A DNA stretch of 64,000 nt, taken from Dama dama. Taxonomy: Eukaryota; Chordata; Mammalia; Artiodactyla; Cervidae. The position numbers were made by a program, and so were the translations under genes. Under the pieces are notes generated by a model. The model worked only from the letters and a program-made list of their open reading frames with translations, did no database searches and was not told the origin of the DNA. Where the stretch lies: assembly GCF_033118175.1 (NCBI RefSeq), contig NC_083697.1:21860001-21924000 (forward strand), given 5' to 3'. Shown one piece after another: positions 55,801-61,800 of this stretch (positions are counted from its first letter, which is position 1; every line of letters starts with the position of its first letter).

Positions 55801-58800
55801 TTTTTTCCTGCAGATCACCTAACTCAGCTCCAGTCCTCCTGGGGCACTGGGAACCCACTGGATGGCTACTGATCTGCATTTCCTTTCATGGATCTCCTAG
55901 GACAGATACACTGTTTCCTGGATCCTGTGTCTTCCTGTTTTTATATATTCATATTTTTTCTCTCCCTGCTCCAGTTTGCCTAGAGTGTAACCTCAGTAAC
56001 TTTCTAAGTGCTGTGTGGAAAGCATTTTCTGGGGCTGCATGTCAGAAAATGCCTTCACTATGCTGTTACATTTGGTTTAGGGACTGGGTAGAGAATTGGA
56101 GGTTGAAAATATTTTTTGCATCTACATTTTAAATGTCTGCTTTATTTTCTTCTTGTGTTCAGAGCTGTTGTGAAGAATTCTAATGTCACAGTAACTCATG
56201 TACCCTTATTCTCTGAAATTTCATGAGGCTGTAGCTAAGTATATTTTGGTTTTTACCATTTTGTACTGTGTACTCAATGGGACTTTTAAATCAGAATCCT
56301 TGTGTCTTTTATTATTTCTTTGATATAATATGCCCATTAAGTTTCTCTGTTTTCCTTTTTTGAGAGACTTCTATTAGTTGGTGCTAGGTTTTTTTCATAT
56401 TTATCTTCTCTTTCATATTTACCAGTTCTGTGTATGCTTGTCCTGTACTTTTAGAGAATTCTCCAAGTTTTTTTCTAATTGGTCTATTAATTTCTTTGAC
56501 AACTGAAATTTTAATCTTTCATAGCTCTTTTATATTTTTAGTTTGTCCTTTCAAAAAAATCTGCTCTTAGTTAATGTGTATAAGAGCTTTGATCTCAATA
56601 TATTTCATAAATTTATTTTTTATTTTGATTATGTCTCTTATTGAGATGGGTTTATTGTTTGTTCATGTGAGATTTTAACTTTTATGTTTTTAGATTTTTT
56701 TCATGCATCTTGTTATCTTTTATCGTTCACTCATGTTTAAGAAAGAAGGACTAAATTGATTATTCTTGGTGTCTTGTATGTAACCCCTCTACTGTTGAGA
56801 AGAGAGTTATATTTTTGAGACAGACTTCTCCGCTGAACAGGAAGTCTGACTAGAGGCTCTGTGTATGTGTGAGTGGAGCTGGCTGCTCCAGCCCATTCAT
56901 CCTACAAATGCCACAAGGAGGAAAGCTTTACTCTGCGTGCACCAGCCAAATGGAAATCCTTAGCTCTCCTCCATTGTTTTAGTCAATTTGTTCAGGAAAA
57001 AAAAAAAAAAGCCCTCTGGGTTTTTGCTGGGTCATTGACAAGACTTTTGAGAGCTCTGTGCAGAGGAAAGAATGGCAGTCAGTGAAGGGAAAGTGGAGGG
57101 AGAGGGGTCTGGCCAACACAATGGTCCTGAGTGCAGACTTCATAACTGCCCTGCTTCCCGCCTCACCTCTCACCCCTGCCATGCACTCTGAGTGCTGACT
57201 CTGAGCCCAGGCCCATCGAGGGCAGGGGAACTCAGCTGCCAGCTCTGCTCAAGTCTCCTCCTCTGGCTGCACCCTCTCAGTTTGTTTTGTCTACATCCCT
57301 CCCTCTGCTTTTCTTCATCTGGGAGTCTATGATGCACTTAGCCTTTCCTCTCTGCTTTCTTTACGTCTCTGAGTTTATTTCTTTTAGTATTTCTATTTCC
57401 TTGTTCAGTCATTTCTGGGAAGAATAAGACTTGCATGCACGTGCTCAATCCACCATTTTGAACCCAGAGATGACTGAGCTATTTCTAAATGTCTTTATTT
57501 CCATAAAGACACTGTGCTTATGAATCAGGTACCGAAGAACAAGTTCTAAATGAATTGCCAGTATTTCCATCAAATTTCCCCTGAAGTGCATTATAGAGTC
57601 GTACCCAAAAGCTGAATGTGGCTCAGAAGAATTAGCTCTCGAGTCCAACAGAAAACGTTTCTGTGTGATGTTCTTCATATTGTCCACATTAAGTACAGGG
57701 TAACCCATCTGATTGGTCCAGGTGTCCATTACTTCTTTCACTGGGAGATTACTTGCCTAAGATTAAAAAAAAGAGAGAGAGAATAATCAATCAACAAATA
57801 AGGGGAGATAAAAGGATAGAATAATCAGATAAAGAAATGATTGATAAATCATTTGTTAATCAAAGAAATTTTTGAGGATATACTTCTCATTACCTCTTCA
57901 AGTGCTTCCCAGAAATCTGAAGTTTTGGCATTCTGAAATTTGTATTTTTTCAAGTAATTCTGCATGTGAAAGATAAATATTTCAGAAGTCAATGTTTGCT
58001 TTTTCCATACTTTCACATCAGTGAACCGTTCAACAATCTCATTCTAATGTATAATATAGCAAGTATACCTAGAATGAAAATCGAATGATATTCTGTATGT
58101 AAAACATTTCATAACCTATAAAAACACTGTACAAATAATGATTTATTTGTAAAGCATAAGAAATACTTTTTATTATTAATGAGATAATTTTTTTTTTAGT
58201 CTAATGGAATTGTGAACAGGAGAGGAAAAGTTTAATTTTTTCAGGATATACAATGCGAGGTACTTAAGGACAGTTGAGTGTTCAGCAGACAGTCAACAGA
58301 CCATAACATTTTTGATCTGCTAGGGAAAAAAAGACTCATGATTCTATGATGTTCACTTACTAGTGTTAAACTGTCCACTACCAGCTGATCCCTTACCTTT
58401 ATTTACACCAGTACTGCTTTCTCATCTCAGACCCTAGACGGCCCCATCACTCATGAGTGGTTTAAGTGATATGCAAAGATAAAAACTGGTAAGCTTGGCT
58501 CTAAGCCAGGGCTCTCAGCAAACTTCTTCCATAAAAAGCTGTAAAGACTTTAAGTGTTGTGAGCCATATAAGTCTCTGTCACAACTACTCAACTCTGCCT
58601 CCATAGCCCCAAAGCAGCCAAGATAATATGTAAGTGAGTAATCAAGGCTGTTTTCCAGTGAAGCATTATTTATGCACTAATATTTGACTTCCATGCAATG
58701 TTCACATGTCATGAAATATGCTTCTTTTGATTTTTTCCAGCCATTTAAAAATGTAGAAATGATTTTCATTTGCAGACCTTACAAAAATGGGTGGTGGACT

Positions 58801-61800
58801 GGATTTGGCCCACAAGCTATAGGAGTAGTTTGCAGACTTTTGTTCTAAAGAAATGAATATACAGTCTTTGGAATAATAATAATCATGATGATGATAATGG
58901 ATAAATTGGGGAAATTACTTTAAAGTGTAAGCCTTCGTTTTTCAAATATTTTTACAATATAAATACAAAATATTTTTAACTAGAAAGTTCCCCATTTTGT
59001 CAGTTCTGGTCCCCAAACCTCTCTGCATATGAGTTTTCAGGGATACTGTGATATTCCTAAAGAAAAGTCCTAGTCTTCTAATCTCATAATTGGGCACTAC
59101 TTGTGGTTCTCCAGGAAACCTTCCAAAATTCCTACTGTAATCACTTCTCTGTTATGCTCTAGAATTGTCCTGTTTAAAATATGGATGTCTTTGATGGAAA
59201 CAGAACTTTCTTAAGTGGTCTTTGAGTCTTCAAAGAAAATAAACCAGTGGTTGACTTTGCACATATCATCTTCACTCTAAGTTGCTCTAACTTTCAAGAG
59301 GTGCTATACCTAAGTCATGTTATCCTCTAAGTTCCTTTTTTTAGCCATGGAGAGATAAAACAACACTAGCAGGACTGCTCCAAGATACCTGGGAGAGGGT
59401 TGAAGCCAGTTTGAAACGCTGCCTTCATATTTGTTCTTTTGGTTGGCTGACTGCTCAGCACTGCCACTGGAGGGCAGGCAAAGGAAGGGAAGGAAACGAG
59501 AGGCGCAGGTTCTTTATCGAACTCGCTCCAGAGTTTTGTGTAGGTCATTCTTTCTTAGTAAAATAATTGGACACTTGAAATAGTAATAATTATAATCATA
59601 GCTACCTGTTAATGATGATTTTTAGTGAATAGTTTCTGCTTAAAATTAATTTCAAGGAACTTCTTTGTATATTCACAGTGTCTTGTACTGAGAAGCATGC
59701 AATCTTGGGACTGAAAGGAACCTTAAATACTATTTTATACGACTCTCACATTTTGGGGGTGAAGGAAACTGGTGTCTAGAGAGAAGAGATTTGCCTGAGA
59801 TTACAGTGAAGAGACTTCTGAGTCCTGGATCACTGTGTGGTTTTCATCCCGGCTGTTACTGGTTTTTAAGTCAGTTTCTTGCTTCTTCTGAGTGAGAGGA
59901 TTGCAGCTTATGGTATACTAAAAGTAACTCATTTTATCTAGATTAGTGCTTTTAAATATTCTATACTGACATTTTCTTCTTCACTTTGAATAATCACAAT
60001 ATAGTCATTCTAGTCAAAAGTTCATGATGACCTAGATCGCTGGATAATAGTCCCTCAGTTGTTACTGGTAAGTACAAAATGAAACAGTGTTTCTATTACT
60101 AATATCTTAGGAAGGGAAAGGACATTTTCCAAGCCCTAACCCTGTAAAGGATATCAAAAATAACACTAAGTAATCTGTTTAACTTCTCTGTGAAACTTGT
60201 GCTAAGTGACAGTTACAGACACAATGTAGGTAACAGACTGTATGTGAAATCACTTTTTTTGAGTTTGCAATATTATCTATTCCTGAACAAGGAAAGTAAA
60301 AGGGGAATTGTCGTTAATCACATATCTTAACATTCATCAGTCACATACCAGTGTAGTTTGTTAATAGTATTAAAAGTAGTAAATCATACCTGACATCCTG
60401 CTTGAAATTTCTCTGGTGTTATCCAGTTTTCAAGCATTCTCAGAATGGAAGCTCCCTATGATGTAAAAGAATGGCAAGAAAAACTAATATAGGATATATA
60501 AAAGAAACAAATATCAGTGATGTCTACTGGGACTAGTATCTCATGATCATATTTGTGGGATAATGTCTTCAAGATGACTCTGCTAAATGGTTATCAATAT
60601 GTGATTCTAGGGTGAAAATACCATCTGGCATACCCCCATATCTATGCTTCTAAAATAACTAAAAGGCAGGGAAAAAAGGATACAAGGGCCATCCTTCCAG
60701 AAACCTGAGATTCAAATAATTATTGCACTTTGCCACATGAACCAGTAGATGGGGCTTTCCTAATGAAAGAGAAACTTGGGGGGGAAAAAGTATCAAGTCA
60801 TCTTCTTTGAACAAAGAAAGCAATTTCAGGATAAAATTCTGGCTACTTCTTAGGTATATTGGAATATTTGGAGAACTTATATTTAACAGAGGGGAGTAAA
60901 TAGTTGAGGGATTAATCAGGTCATATAGTTCAATATAGATTAGACATATAATTTCTAATATAGATTAGACATATAATTTCTAATATAGATTAGACATATG
61001 ATTTCTAATATAGATTAGACATATAATTTACTGAAGCCCAGGTGTCTCAGTGGTAAAGAACCCGCCTGCCAGTGCAGGAGACACAAGAGACGCAAGTTTA
61101 ACCCCTGGGGCTGGGAAGATTCCCTGGAGAAGGAAATGGCAACCCACTGCAGTATTCTTGCTGGAAAATCCCATGGACAGCGGAGCCTGGCGAGTCTATG
61201 GAATCGCAAAGAGTCAGACACAACTGAGCACTATCCACACACAAAGACATATAATTTAGGCATAAAATGCTTCTCTTCCAAAATGGTTTATCTCACTTGG
61301 TTTTATTTAGTCTGAAGCATCTGATGAATACCTCTGCTCTCTACTTGCTTTTCATATGTTATAAGATTAACTCTAAAACACTTTATTGGTAGATTTAAAG
61401 GGCTTCCTGGTGACTTAGTAGTAAAGAATCCACCTGCTACTGCAGGAGACCTGGGTTCATTCCCTGTGTTGGGAAGATCCCCTGGAAAAGGAAATGACAT
61501 CCCACATCAATATTCTTGCCTGGGAAACCCCATGGACAGAGGAGCCTGGTGGGGTTGGGTTGTAAAGAGTCGGACACAACTTAGTGACTAAACAATAACA
61601 ATAGCCAAAATAGATTTAAAAATCAATTTTCAAGTACCTGACCGGAGAAACATTGCTTACTCATTTAAATTAGCAATTTTTACTGTAATTTATTAAAATA
61701 TAAGTTATTTTTGTACCTAGTGGAAGGCTAAAGGCTTAGAAACATGTATTTATTTCTGACCTAATACCTTAAACCCATGGAATATCTGGGACTTAGGAAG

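Noticed and set aside
60932..61030. Regular 25-bp repeats considered as a CRISPR-like array
   Set aside because: Units are directly adjacent without unique spacers, in a mammalian intron: a plain tandem repeat.
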